From NCBI RefSeq assembly GCF_964355755.1, contig NC_092673.1:5273001-5337000 (forward strand): a stretch of 64,000 nt of DNA, written 5' to 3'. The translations under genes and the position numbers were made by a program. The stretch's first letter is position 1. Each line of letters begins with the position of its first letter. The notes under the pieces are model-generated. The model saw only the letters and a program-made list of their open reading frames with translations, had not been told where the DNA came from and searched no databases. The stretch is from Antedon mediterranea (lineage: Eukaryota > Echinodermata > Crinoidea > Comatulida > Antedonidae). Shown here one piece after another: positions 12,691 to 26,438 of the stretch.

Positions 12691-13227
12691 CTGATCATTT
12701 TGTAACCTTTTCAAATTAAAATAGCTATTTCTGGTACATACACACATTTTATGCTATGCTATCTAAAATTCTGTATAACTGTAATACAAGTACTTAACAT
12801 TTTGCTGAGTCGGCAAAACCAGAAAAAGCTCTCAATAAAGGAAGTACAGTAGGCCAACATTTGATTACCAAACAGAAAAAACAAACTTTGTCAACGATGT
12901 GAAAGACGAAATACCAATGCGGTTTCTACTTAATTGGTTGTTGATTCAACTGCGTGCTGGGTGTGAGTGAGTGAGCAAGGTTTCATATGTTTCATTTTTG
13001 TTTTGCATAAGCTAAAAGTTTATGATCTTTTAATAATTATTTGCTTTTGTGGTTTAGTTTACTGATCAATTAGGTCACCACTTATTATTATTAACTGTAT
13101 TATGTAAAATTGCTGTTTTACAAACATTTATGTAGTGGTTAAAGTACCTACACTATGTTGTCTACCATTTGACTACTGTACCTCTTTAAAACTATCAAGA
13201 CTAAAAATTACAGGGGAGAAAAGAATG

Positions 13228-13612
13228 AATTACATAAATCGAACATTTAGGACCCACGAAAATAAAGGGTTTACAGTACAGTGAAATTATTACACACACC
13301 TTTCATAATGGAAGACTACAAAATGAGAGATGAAAGTAAAATACTGGACTACAGTAGAATTAATTTTATTAAAATATAAAGACAACAAAATTTACACAAA
13401 GCGAACATTTAGTAACCACAACAATTAAGGGTTTACTACAAAATATTAACAGGGAGATAAAAGTAAAATACTGGACTAGAATTAATTAAAATAAAAGACA
13501 GCAAAATTACAAAAAGCGAACATTTAGTACCCACAAAAATGGGTTTACTACAAAATATTAACAGGGAGATAAAAGTAAAATACTGGATTAAAAATAAAGG
13601 GTTTTACAGTAG
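13228..13612. repeat. ~110-bp diverged tandem repeat, three units
   Basis: Each unit has CGAACATTTAG, then CCCAC or CCACAA, GGGTTTACTACAAAATATTA and AAAGTAAAATACTGGA. Units start near 13228, 13395 and 13515. Units two and three are most alike; the first contains extra sequence. Confidence 0.8.
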
Positions 13613-14376
13613 ACATGATTACACAATAGATTAGAGCGCCACTCTAGCCAAATCTATTACAAAACCATGCAGTCTGCAGGGTTGCAAAGGTCAGATTATT
13701 ACCATGTTACAGATTCCTAATGGTTCTATGTACACAAAACAAGCATAAAGTGCAATGAAAACAGGATGTCTACAATAGAATTGAAAGAGTGGGCGATGAA
13801 TAATAAATTGTGCAAAGAGTTTATGAAAAGTAAACACAACCAGGCAGGTAATATAATCTCTATATTAAGGATGTAAACATATTATATGAATTCATTATGC
13901 TAGTACCATTACTTAATGAAAATCTATATTTAGACTTATCATAATGCAAGTTTTAGTAAACAATTCTTTCCGTCCAACAAAGTTAGATCAATTTTATCTT
14001 GAACGCCATTTAAACTTTAAAATGAATAAAAAAATCTCCTTTAAATTGATTAACGTAGATACAAAAACAATACTGTATGACTATGGTGGGTACTTTAAAA
14101 TTACAAATAGTGGGGACCAATGCAATAAATTGTGATTCACTATAAACTCATGTTAATAGAAAAGTAGTCATTTTAATTTAATTAAATGAATAACTTATTT
14201 TAAGAATAACATAGGAATAATCATGAGTCATTTAACCCAAGACAATATCTTCGAACAAAAATGTTTTTTAATTGGAGGGAAGCCCATAGAGCATATTAAG
14301 TTATTTATTCTATTTATAAAAAGAAATAATGTTTGTTGTTCCAAGATGGTACTATATTTCTCTAAGGACGGTACTA

Positions 14377-14426
14377 TATTTTCTCTAGTTAGATGCCATG
14401 AAACTGGTATCTAACTAGAGAAAATA
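14377..14426. repeat. Perfect hairpin, 18-bp arms
   Basis: TATTTTCTCTAGTTAGAT, a 14-base loop, then its exact reverse complement. Just upstream GGTACTATATTTCTCTAAGG repeats part of the arm. Confidence 0.88.
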
Positions 14427-14665
14427 CAACAGGAAATTGTAAAGTTATTGTACAAAAGAAAACTATTTATAACTCTTGGTAACCCACTAAACATTACCAG
14501 AATGTCTTCTTCCTGTCCTACTCAATTCTAGGTATCCATTGTCATTCACTGATGATTCAGTCTAATAAGTACTTTATATTATTTCCTTTGAGGACACACT
14601 ACTACTGTGTGTACTGGGAAATGTATGTTTTACTAGGGCCAAATACTATTCAAGGTAAAGTCTAA

Positions 14666-14829
14666 AGCTCTGTCCACACTATTATCAAACTTAATTAATG
14701 TGACCAAAAAAAAAATGTGATGTGCCCATATATGGACATGATGTCATATCACTACCGTATTTGGGCATAATACTACCATATTTGGGCACACTTTTTTTGT
14801 CAAACTAGTTTGATAGTGTAGACAGAGTT
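14666..14829. mobile_element. Family-1 MITE, copy 4
   Basis: Left end AGCTCTGTCCACACTATT after TAA, right end GATAGTGTAGACAGAGTT before TTA. Two internal 21-bp units. The right arm keeps the inner palindrome CAAACTAGTTTG. Confidence 0.9.
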
Positions 14830-14832
14830 TTA

Positions 14833-17800
14833 TAAGGGGAAACTTTCCTATTGAACAAACAAAGATATATATATATTACAGCCAATGATTATTCAGCAAT
14901 ATTGCTAAAAAGAGTACACTTTGTTAGGTCCTAATAGGAGTCCCCTATTGTAGTAACTAGCGCATCTTTCAATCAATTCTGTTACAAGGTCACAATAGGT
15001 CACTCATAATATATCATTACCCCTATGGCTTACTTCACCTGAGAGGTGTCTTTTATCAACAAGTTTCACTTTTATCTTCCTTGCATACCATGCCCTGATT
15101 GGCAGATCAAAGTACAAGCAGGGTGGCAGGCAGCCACGCTGTAAAATTACTCATTCTTAGATTTCAGAATATTATAATACACTGTACGTGTTGATGTGTT
15201 ATACAATATAATACAGACTGACATGATAACTATGAATCATGAATAAACTGGCAAATGGACTGTTTTTATTATCAAAATGTATTTTTAGAGTCGATTATAA
15301 AGTCCATCAAATAATGTAATTAAATTTAAGAGTGTATGCATGTGATTGCTGGAAGGAACAGATTTCTGTAGATAATAAAAATGTTACACGTTGTGACATA
15401 AAACCATGTGATTAAAACTGGTTGTTACCACATAGTAATAGGGTTAAACCAAATAGTTAATAGATTTAAACCACAAGCTTGGTAAACAGGAAGGCTAACC
15501 AGGTTAAAAACAAAGAAGATGGTACTGTTAAGCAGAAAGATATGAGATAATCAAATAAGGACATACCACAATGATACAAAACTGTGTTATATGGTATTTA
15601 GTCTGTATCCATGTTTAAACCGTGGGGTGGGTTGACTCCAGATTTATCCATAGGAAAATGGATCAGTGAGTGATTAGACCAAAATCATTCCATATAGCTA
15701 GAAATTAAGCAGGGTGGTCTTAAGACAAGAGCAATGGTAAACTTAGACCAGACTAGGCTTAAAACAGATAGGTGGTTGGGTTAAATCAGAAAGGTCACAT
15801 TAAAGCTTGGTGTCTACATTATAAGCTAAGTATTATTATATATTATATACCATAAACTAAGTGTTATTTAGACCAGAAACAAAATGGTATAAATTACGGA
15901 ATATCTGGTTTGTTTTTATATTACACACTCAATGACATGTATTTAGAAACCTCATTTACACACTTTGATTGCATAGCTTGGAGTCACGAATCTGTAATCA
16001 GTATAAATAACTAATAAGTATTTTAAATATTAATAAAAACGCTGATTACACAATTTACTTAACAGATAAAACAGCCATGATGCGTAAATTAATTGAAATC
16101 GCAAAAACAGCCATCATCTTTTATTGAAACAAAATTATTTATAGATCTATTAAACGAAAATTAATTGTTTTCAGGGAAAAACATAATACTTCCATCCCTA
16201 GTTAACGTTTACGAAAATCTAAGAAGAGAAAGACTAATAAATTTAAAGGAAATTAATGTTTAGTCATAAAAACATGACCTTCTCTACATTTCCTTTTATC
16301 ACTTTACTATATAGTGTTGACATAATTTAAATAACTGATAATTCATTAATACTAATTGATTATATTGACAATTTATACAAGTGTTGTAATATTATAACAA
16401 ACAAGTATAGTTTGACCTTTACAATGACCCTACTGAATTCCTTTTAAAGGCTTGTGTTACAAATCCAAAAGTAATGAAATATGTGACCTTGAAATCAGAA
16501 GGTTAGCATTAACACTCCACCATATTGTTTGAAATCGAAAAATAAAATGGCTTTGAAATTTATAGTCTTAACCTTAGCTGCAATCAAGTGTTAACCACAT
16601 GAAAACACTGCACATCAATTCATGTAGAAGTAATGGCATTAACCATTGAATAAACACCAAAAAAAACCTATAATCAATACGAGAATTCTTTGAAAAGTAT
16701 GCACTCATAAATCTAAATTTAAAAATTTAAACATTACATTCTGATAACTTGAAATGTGTTAGAACCAGAAAAGAAATTGAATGCGTTCTCCGGCAATTAT
16801 TTAATTCCAATGAGACTGAGCGAGGTCAATTGTAGGTTCAATGCAAACTAATTAATTTGAAAAATTAATTCTATGAAATATATTCTTTTGATAACATTAG
16901 AAAGGTCAATAAACTCTTGCGTTACAACATTCAGATTGGGCCGGGGGAATGCACCCAAAAAGATTTGATTGTCTCTCTTGTTAAACATTGTTGGGAGTAG
17001 CAATTTATTAAATTCAAGATCTCCTCAGAAGGTCAGATCCCACCATATGGTAAATTGGCTAACCTAGTAGCTACCTCCCCTTTCTTTGCACAATTAATAA
17101 AATCTCAAGTCAAATGTAGAAACTGCTGCTTAACAATCAACAAACAGCCCTTACCTTATTCCATTGTTAGATATAATATCATCGAACAACTGTTAAAAAT
17201 TCCAAAGTTCGTAGGCAAATGGCTGCCAAGTTTACAGTAGTTAAGATTTCTGTAGACTTGTAGTGTGGAGCCACTGGCAGCATGAATGTTCTTTGTTTCC
17301 CGCTACTTCCTCTTAGCCCGTCTAAACCGCATGACTCAAATAGGGTATAGCAACAGAACGTGAGCTCACTGCCCTTTGCTCTAACACTCCCACTAATGCA
17401 CCTGCACACGCCATCACCAGTTAGGGATCACCTACAAATACTCTACAATTACCAAAGTCAATTGTTTGCCATATGTCTGCACTGACTGAAGAGGAAACTG
17501 TACGCTTTCGATGAGCTCTTCAAATTTTCATTAGAAAAGCGAGAAACGTGAGCAAGGAGTCTGCGATATGATATGCTTGACATTAATACAGCTTGTATTA
17601 TTAAGAAAGAATGTTCTATGGTGTAGCGTCGATACTATGACCTATTTTATTATGCATGCTTGACTGAACTGACGCTGATGAAATTTTATTTCTTAATAAC
17701 TATACGACTTGAATAGAAGATTATCTCCAACGCCAAAATAGAATATTTTCATTGGCTGAATTAGGCTAATGAGAAAAAATTGTAAGACAATATACTCAAC

Positions 17801-20800
17801 CTTCAGAACACGGCATTTAATGTAAAGTTGATGGGACAATTTCAAATTATTAAATCTTAAACAATCTATACAGCTATCCTTACATCAAGTTACTCTCTTA
17901 TGACATGGATATGTTTGTGACGATTATCATTTTAAACAGTTTCTACAAAAAAAAATGTCAGCAATCACGTATAAATTGCAAGTTGAAAATTTGACCTGCT
18001 TTTGGTAATGCCAAAATAAATGTATGTAATTAACAGTTTACTACAAACTAAAGCCGTTATCAATACTATTATGGAGTTATTAAGCTCCAAGTATGATTGC
18101 TAAAGAGATTATTGAACTATATATTTTATTTCAAAACATGCTTTTCGTCATCAGTCTTACACTTACACAGTATTAAAAAATTGTCAATATTTGCATTATT
18201 TTGTAATAAATTATAAATAATTAAGTTGTACTGCAATGTATTATTTCTTTAGTAATATATTTTCCTTAGTCTAATTTTTCATTTCATCTTTAAAGGGATC
18301 TGTTTTTAAAAATCATATTTAATTTTTGAATTTAAAAAAAAATTATTATTATAATATTACTTTTAGAATTTTTTTTATGATATTGTTGAAATTAAGAATG
18401 TTAATGTGTTGTTATTATACTAGTACCTGTGAACTTCAAAACACTTTCTCAAGAAACAGAGTTATCCTTAAATAACACTGATACCATACTTTTTCAAGTT
18501 AGTCATCCATGACAGCCATCTAGAATGCAATTTCTATTAAATAATATTGAACCAATAAAAGCCGTTTAAATGTTATTCCAAAAAGCGTTAACTGCGAGTG
18601 TCTATCATTCTCAATGCTTGTTATTAGACCTTGCTAAGCCAGCATATCCAATAGCAACCGCCGCTGGCGGTAATTAGGGTCTAAGGGCGAACCTGCTTGG
18701 CAGTGGTAACAGTTCTCTACGACAGTGGATACTTTAGTGCACTAGGAATTTTCGACATAACACCTAGTCATGTAAAGCCCCTGAGGAGTAGGTCGTTGGT
18801 AAACAGGAAAAGGCAGGGATAGCTTACTTAAAACAACAAAGACATTTTTTATCGCGTATCACATCGTGATTAACATTTAAACTATTACTCCGTCTGTGTG
18901 ATAAACACATTTAAACTCTAAGATTATGAATTTTATTTTCTTTTAAGAAAGTGATTATTAAGCATTGCTGGCTAAGTAGTAGACCATAAAAAAAAACATA
19001 CTTAATTATTAAGACAGACCGTATATTATCAACTTTAAGATGGCTATACTAAGAAAAGCATCCACGACTTATTAGGAACGCTGCTTTAGGGTTAGCATAA
19101 TGCTAGCAATTATCTCTTATTAAAAACTAGATTGATGAAAGGAAATAGGCTACAGTAGTATAAGCCAAGAAATGCTGTAATAGCATTTATTTTCAACTCT
19201 GAAGGGTGATAAGTTCTTACTCTGTGCTTAGGGTGATAAGTTCACGACAATGCAATGCAAACAATCTTCATGCCATTCTAAAGTCGTTGTCGTTCGTTCG
19301 TCTCTCCGGATGTAGTAATGCTACAAAGTTATCAACAAAACCGGCAATATACATTCCATAAGCAAGAAAAAAATTGTTAAGTGAAATGAAATTGTTGTAA
19401 CGTAAATAATAGGTTGAAATGTATAACTAATTCTTGTCATTGAATGCATACTTAGTATTCCCTAAAATTATATAATATTTCTACTACATAATGCGAAGAA
19501 TTATTCATGCATAAAGTATTGTATTGTATAGTATAAATGTTTTAAATTTGTACATGGTAAGAATTATTCAGTAGGTTTTTGTATCAAAGAAAGATTGATA
19601 AATTAAACGGAGTAACTACTGTTAAAAATACTGTTAAAATAACACTACACGATTATTAGTGAAATATAAATCAGAAACAATGATTTTAGTTTAAAATATA
19701 CTTTAAAATAAGGTAGATACTGGGTCTTATAATATCATATAATACTACGTTGTATTCTTTTGTTGATAAATTTAATTTTTTCATAATAATAACATTACCA
19801 AATAATCCTATTCTTATCATCTCCTATGTTAATAATACATTAGCAAACAAAGAATGGGTATACTAATTTGCATTGTACTATCCTAAAAAATTAATTTTAA
19901 ATCTAAAAAAAAAAATGTTCACAACAAGCGTAATACAACAATCCAGATTAAACTTGTGAGTAGGGTCGCAATAACAGGTCATCTATGAAGTGAAATTATT
20001 ATGCATTAAAAAGTATACTGTGTATGCATTGTACTAAGATTCGTTTACAAATCTGGAACAGTGTTAAGTTCACAATGAACAGGTCGACTAATTTAGGGCA
20101 CATATCATTCATTATGTCTAATGTAGAAAAACCATAACATTAATGCTCTTTATGTGAATGTACTATCTTTGTAAATTAAAAGAAAACATGGTCAACGCAC
20201 ACAGGTCATAAATTATAGGCCAGTTAATATTAGAACGATAATGTACTTCCATATTAAAAATGTATATGAATATGTTGTTATCAACATTAATGTGTTAATA
20301 TTATATTAAATACAGTCTTTTAAACCCTTGCACTGGTCCAATATGTATACAGTATACAGCAGTTTACCAAATATGGTTTTGTTCACAAAAGTGGACAATA
20401 CTGTATTACAAGTACAATGGAGCTGTAGTATAAACATACAAAGTTCATCTTTCCTTTCAAATCTCTTAAATTTTAAGAGTTAGTAGTGAATAGATCAACT
20501 TTATTGGACATTTTGATGTTTATGTATTTAGCACTTTAGAAAGAATGATGAAATATTTATATAACAGTATATTTCTACTGGGTGATGCAAAAACAGTTTT
20601 ATTTTCAGTACAAAAAAATAATTATATTTCTGATCTAAAATAAAGTAAACATAATTACGAAGTTGAACTATTTATAATTGGTAAAAAAATTAAGTGTAAA
20701 TATGATAATTATGTCGTCATATGTAAATGATGTACTTTCCTTGTAACAAATATTTAAAGAGGTCACATGACCGAATGAGTAGTCAGACGCACAGTGTGTT

Positions 20801-23800
20801 AACTGTTTATTCTTCCAATTTCTAAATGCTCACAGTTTACCCAGCCAACAGAGTGAGGTGGAATAGGTTGACAAGTTAAAACAGTCATGGCTGATGTAAG
20901 TAACTAGATACCACTAGCTATTTAACAATCTCCAACATGCCTCGATCCATCGAAATGTCCAATACGACGACGCACACTGCTCATTAATTAATACTGTATA
21001 TTATTGCCATTCTAACAATACGCATAGCCACTTGCAAGATGACACAGTAGACTAATTAAACACAGAGATATATTTAGGTGCGTTTGCAATGGATAGGTTT
21101 TGAAAACAGCGAAAGTAACATCCACTTAGTAGACGTCAATCACGTGTGTTATGTATCCTGCTGTGAACGTCCACACATGAATGAAAGTCAATACTACGCA
21201 TCGATTAGCCTCTAAATAAATGGCCATCTAACAGACAAGCTGTTTCTAAATATGGACACAATGCTTATACAAAGATAGCACTGTACTGTCGCTTTTTATC
21301 TCATAATTGTGACATTGAAAATTCAATATAAATACCAAAAAAAATAAATAAATAAATACAAAATGTTGAAGTACAGTAGATGTAAATCTTTACTATTAGG
21401 ATTATATGGGGGATAGGGGTGGAGAATTTATATCAATTAGCCCTCACATATTTATAAGTTGAGATGACGTGGATATGTTTCCCATACAGCACCAAGGTCT
21501 TATTTTTTCCTATCAATTATCTTTTTAAATGAATCTATCTATCAACAAATTATAACAATTTTGTTTTTAACAATTTGTCAAAGGAATTTATCTGTACCGA
21601 ATTATATAAATAATACATGTGGCAGAAAAACTAATTAGGTGAAACAAAATAATATTGATTTCTTTTCTTAAGCCTAGATTGTAATTTCTCCAACATGCCT
21701 CAACATTAAATGCTAATGTATCCCCAGTCACTATAAACCAAACATAAAATAACACTGTTCCTCAGTCTATGTGTGCAAAATAATGAGAAAATGTTGAAAA
21801 AATGTATGTATTGGTGCTCGTAAATAAGTGATAATTATTTTAAAATTGCAATTTCCTACATTAATAATTTACAATATTCTCTGAAACCCAAGCTAAAACA
21901 ACATTAACTTTGACAGAAATTAATACTATATTAATCACTTTTTTTTATATTATAATTTAGTTTTTTTGTGATAAATTTGAACTATACTATGGAGTTTTCA
22001 ATAATCCACAACCCTTGCAACATCTATGCTTTCAAACCTTTCTAGATCTAAAGCCGGTTGTCCACTAGACAAATTTATTCGCGCAAATCGAACGTTTACT
22101 AATACGCATGCACATTATTATTTTTAACTACTTTTTGTGATGTGGAAAAATGTGCAACCAATCATAACTACGGGATGTTTGATTCGCGTTAAAAAAATCG
22201 CTAATGGAAAAGATGCTTTAGAGGAACTTTTCAACTTTGTATACTATTACTGTAAAGTCGGTGAATAGCAACGGTAAAAGCATATTTTGTAATACTTTAC
22301 CTCAAATCTCGAAAGGTGAAAAACATCATTGACCAGCTAATTTCACTTCCCATGTAATTCTCCACATGACTGCTTTATTTTCTTAAAAGGTCTTTAGGGG
22401 TCAAAGTGATTTATTAAACATTAAAGTCAGTTAAAAACCTTTAATTTAATATGAACAAGAAACCACAAGTTCGGGGTTTGAACCTCCATTTAAGAACTAT
22501 GTATAGTGACATAGGTAATTGAAGGAAGAGGCTAATAAAATGTTGCAGAATAAGGATGTCTGTAGCAAAGGTCTGTTCAACTAAAAATGAAAAAAATTGA
22601 TGAAAACAAGTTTTAGCAAATGAATTAATTCTACAAAAAGTTAAATGTACAAAAATTGGTAGATCAAGCCGCAAATACCTTTACCAAAAAGTACCTTTTT
22701 TTTTAAATGTTAACTAGCAAATATAGGTACCTTTGACATTTTAACATAAGGTCAATTTTGAGCCCTGCTCACATTTACCATTTCCATTTAAAAAATTTTA
22801 TTTCGCTATGAACCCACCATGAAGACAAATGAATATTAATTTCAGTATAGCATTACCAACCTGCCTGAACCAAACAGCAACAAGTAACCTTTAAGCTAGT
22901 AAATGACCTTTATTGGTAATGATGGCTGACTAACCTCAAAGAAAACCAACACCTTCAAGTGTGCGCCCTAAAGGTATATCCCCGGGGGTAAGCGGTACAA
23001 TGTTGCGATTGTTGATAACAATCAGGCTACCTATGCAACGTATCCTCGCAATTTCATAATCAAATTCAACTTATTATACCTCGCACAATGTTGGAAATAA
23101 TTTCCGATTTCCCGAGAAAGTCAAAACAAAAATCGATGCCTTGTACAGTGGGTGTTAAATTACTGTGCAGCATATGATTTGTAATAAATATGGTAATAAA
23201 TACATGCGTCAAAAACAAGTTGGTATTTAAATAATGAAACCCAATCATTTACAATGATGGCATCAATCTATAAAAATAACAACACGATCTAAACATCAGA
23301 ATATACACAGTTACTATATTACAGCAAGCAACAAACTAATATTCATACGTACTGACAGAAACAAATAAGGTGATACTTCATATCCCCAAATAAAACTAGT
23401 ATACATCACAATGTGATACATTATTGAGAGCCCATGTCCTATTAATATACAAATAATATTTCATGAGTTAAAAACTGCTCTTTTAAATGAGGCAGAGCCG
23501 AGTTCAAAATAGAGCAGTCAATTTTTCATCGAATGAAATATTCTCTTCATTCAACGAATACAAACTATGCATATTATTTGTTTTATAAAACATCTACTTT
23601 TATTCAATTTATCCATCGTAAATCATTGACGAATGCTAGGCCGGGAAGCTAGGCTATTAAAAAGGCAGTGCTCTAGCTTCAGATGCGGAGTAGAACAGTT
23701 TTAGATGGTGCACACAACAAGTTAATTTCGAACATGATCAGTCAACAATGTCGCATGGCAAAAATTCTCAAAATGTTTAGAATTAAAGAGAATGTTAATT

Positions 23801-24925
23801 ATCACCATTAGACATCACCATTCAGTTAAATAGGGCTAATTCCAAATGACACGTGATGCGTAATTAACCAATCAAATTGCAAGAACACAATCAAAGTGTG
23901 TTATAAAGTATCATAGCCCATGTACTAATTGTAGTAGTAGTAGTAGTAGTATCATTTCACTGTATGATGCAAGGCAAGGTTCACCTTGCATAAACCGATT
24001 TACAATGTAATTTATACACTCTAATTATATGTCCCATTGACCTAATACTATCAAAAATGATGACAGAATCTTAATAATGATTGATGCCTTAAGAACTAGA
24101 TTTAATAAACATAAATTTAATCAAGAATCATCAGGGACAAATAATGGAAATTTCTTGAGATAATACCTTGAATATTTATTAATTAGAGATGAGTATAATA
24201 CATGGCTAAGGGGACATAATGACAACTAGTACGGGTAGTAACGTACTGTTAAAAAAAAATGTTATTCAAATATTCCTCACTACTCTATTGTATTAGTATT
24301 ACACTTGGCGTACAACAGACAAAATACACACACATTAAATCGCCCATCCATCCTAAAAAACAGTAGCATATTTTTATATCTTTTCTAGTTATATTTATTT
24401 TATAATTTATTTATCATTTTAATGAAATAATTTTAATACTGAATTTAGATTATTTAATTATTTTGGATTATAAAAAGAGCTGACTGAAACTTTCTAAGCT
24501 TTTTGGGCTAACCTGGAAAAGTTTTAAATGATCTTTTTTCAATAATCTCATTTAAGATTAATGCTACTTTAGTTTTCTAAATAAATTAAAATAAAAAAAA
24601 CTCATTAAAATATTACAATAAACCATGCTTCAGGAAGTTTTTAGAGTTTATAAGCTCAAAGATTAAAGATTTATCATAAATTCATTAATAAAGATTTAAA
24701 TACTATCCTTTGCATAGTACAACCATGGTACAACAACCTGTAAATACAGGGAAAAATTTCATCTTATTCTTAAAATTTTGTTTAGCAAAATTGCTAATAA
24801 AACTGATTTTTGAGTCGAGAAACATAGTTTTCTATAGTATATTTTGCTACACAATTGTAGAAATGTGTAGCAAGAAGGTTGTTTTGTATAGCTTTTTGCT
24901 ATGCTACACTGGCGAAATTATTCCC
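14833..24925. other. Ten kilobases of the large intron with no gene seen
   Basis: No exon, RNA gene or autonomous transposon supported. Two parts stand out as less AT-rich and with CpG: 17240-17420 and 18590-18800. A part near 22050-22200 (GGTTGTCCACTAGAC, ATTCGCGC) looks like an old inverted-repeat element fragment. A (TAG)n microsatellite lies at 23932-23951. The open frames at 17055-17240, 17179-17409 and 22441-22674 show no recognised domain. Confidence 0.5.
23930..23952. repeat. (TAG)n microsatellite
   Basis: About seven TAG triplets in a row. Confidence 0.85.
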
Positions 24926-24928
24926 TGA

Positions 24929-25318
24929 AATACACCTAGTTCAACATTAATGGCAACTAAAAATATGACCTTTGACTTGAGATAGTTTATGACAAAATTT
25001 GTAACAAAAAAATGTGATGTGCCCATATATGGACATAATGATGTCACAACACTACCATATTTGGGCATATCACTACCATATTTTGGACATGGCACTACCA
25101 TATTTGGGCACATCACTACCATATTTGAGCATATCACTACCATATTTGAGCATATCACTACCATATTTGAGCATATCACTACCATATTTGGGCATATCAC
25201 TACCATATTTTGGACATAGCACACATTTTTGTCAAACTAATTTGATAGTGTAGACAAGTACACTAGCTCAACATTGGCAATTAAAAATATGACCTTTGAC
25301 TTAAGATAATTTGACTTT
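24929..25318. repeat. Expanded family-1 MITE between direct repeats of its flank
   Basis: A block containing AAAAATATGACCTTTGACTT lies on both sides of the MITE copy at 24981-25256, at 24929-24988 and 25259-25318. The two flank copies are about 85% alike by eye. They are far too long for a target duplication, so they point to unequal exchange or a duplicated segment. Confidence 0.8.
24981..25256. mobile_element. Family-1 MITE, copy 5, expanded to eight internal units
   Basis: The ends are worn (left TTATGACAAAATTTG, right TTTGATAGTGTAGACAAG). The interior has eight tandem units of about 21 bp built on ATCACTACCATATTTGGGC, three of them with the same GAGC variant. Long open frames on both strands across this block follow the repeat period and are not coding. 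Confidence 0.9.
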
Positions 25319-25319
25319 T

Positions 25320-26379
25320 ACTTAATGAACATGAATTCATTATTTCCTAATAGTATTCAGTTTTTCTACAATAAATCAATTATTATTAAACAATGTTCTA
25401 GCACATTAAATTCAATTGTATTCTTGTATGGGATTGATATTTTCTTTGTCTTCAATCTTTCAAGTCAAATCAAACTGCTGTATACACCAAAACCTATGCA
25501 AACCAATTATTGTTTGTTTATTTCAGTTAGTTATTACTTTCTGACTGCTGTAGATGACAATAATAGAATGCTGACATAACCTTGCTAGCCACATAAATAT
25601 GAAGAATGTGCTGGCTAATGTTTGTAGTATAGATCTGATTACAAATTCCTGCTAAAAAATAAAGCCATCCAGCTAGGATTTTGAAGAAAAAAAATGGTGG
25701 GAATGAAATGCTTTTTCTCTATTCAAAGAAACGCTAATTATTTATGTGGAATGTTGCAAAATGGTAGCCATTATGTTAATGCAAATATAACAGTTGCAGG
25801 GAAATTTTACAGTGCAACAAATTTATAGAAAATTAATACTATAAAAAATAATTGATAACACTTACTATTTATATAATAACTAAACGTCATAGGCTTACCT
25901 GAACCGACCTCAGATGTACTGTGCTATCTAATATACCTGTATAGTTATTTGAGGATAAAAATTCTTAGCAATACACAGAGTGCACGTATATCGTATCATT
26001 ATCCTTGTATGTAATTAACACAATTTATAGCATATCCCTAGATACGCAGATACGCATTATCTATTGTGTAATTAACATTTAAAAATTGTTGCACTATCTA
26101 ACTGTTCAAAGTTCAACACTGAACCGAGGAGACACAATCAATAAGTGCCTGTTACGCACGACAAGATTACAATCTGATAATTTACAACAGATATTAACGT
26201 TTCCATCACGTTGTTTGTTCAATTCTCTTCGCACACTCATCATAATATTATCAGCAGACATTGATTTTAAAATATACAGAAATAATAATAATTATCCTTA
26301 AATTATAAAAATTAATATATTTATTTAATTATAATCTTTAAATTGGTATTGGAGATCCTTACTTGTGAATTTACGATAT
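25320..26379. other. Intronic spacer
   Basis: No gene or structured element supported. Open frames at 25325-25579 and 26086-26301 lack recognisable motifs. Confidence 0.5.
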
Positions 26380-26428
26380 AAACTTGAGGTCAATTTGAGG
26401 TCAATTTGATGTCAATTTGATGTCAATT
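26380..26428. repeat. 12-bp tandem repeat
   Basis: Four units of GAGGTCAATTT / GATGTCAATTT, directly before the TTAA element. Confidence 0.85.
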
Positions 26429-26438
26429 CCGATCTATA

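Noticed and set aside
22470-22495. tRNA-like B box GGTTCAAACCCC on the minus strand
   Set aside because: No A box at the right distance and no cloverleaf pairing.
24904-25253. Overlapping open frames on both strands with MVVICSN-type repeats
   Set aside because: Explained by eight 21-bp units inside an expanded MITE.
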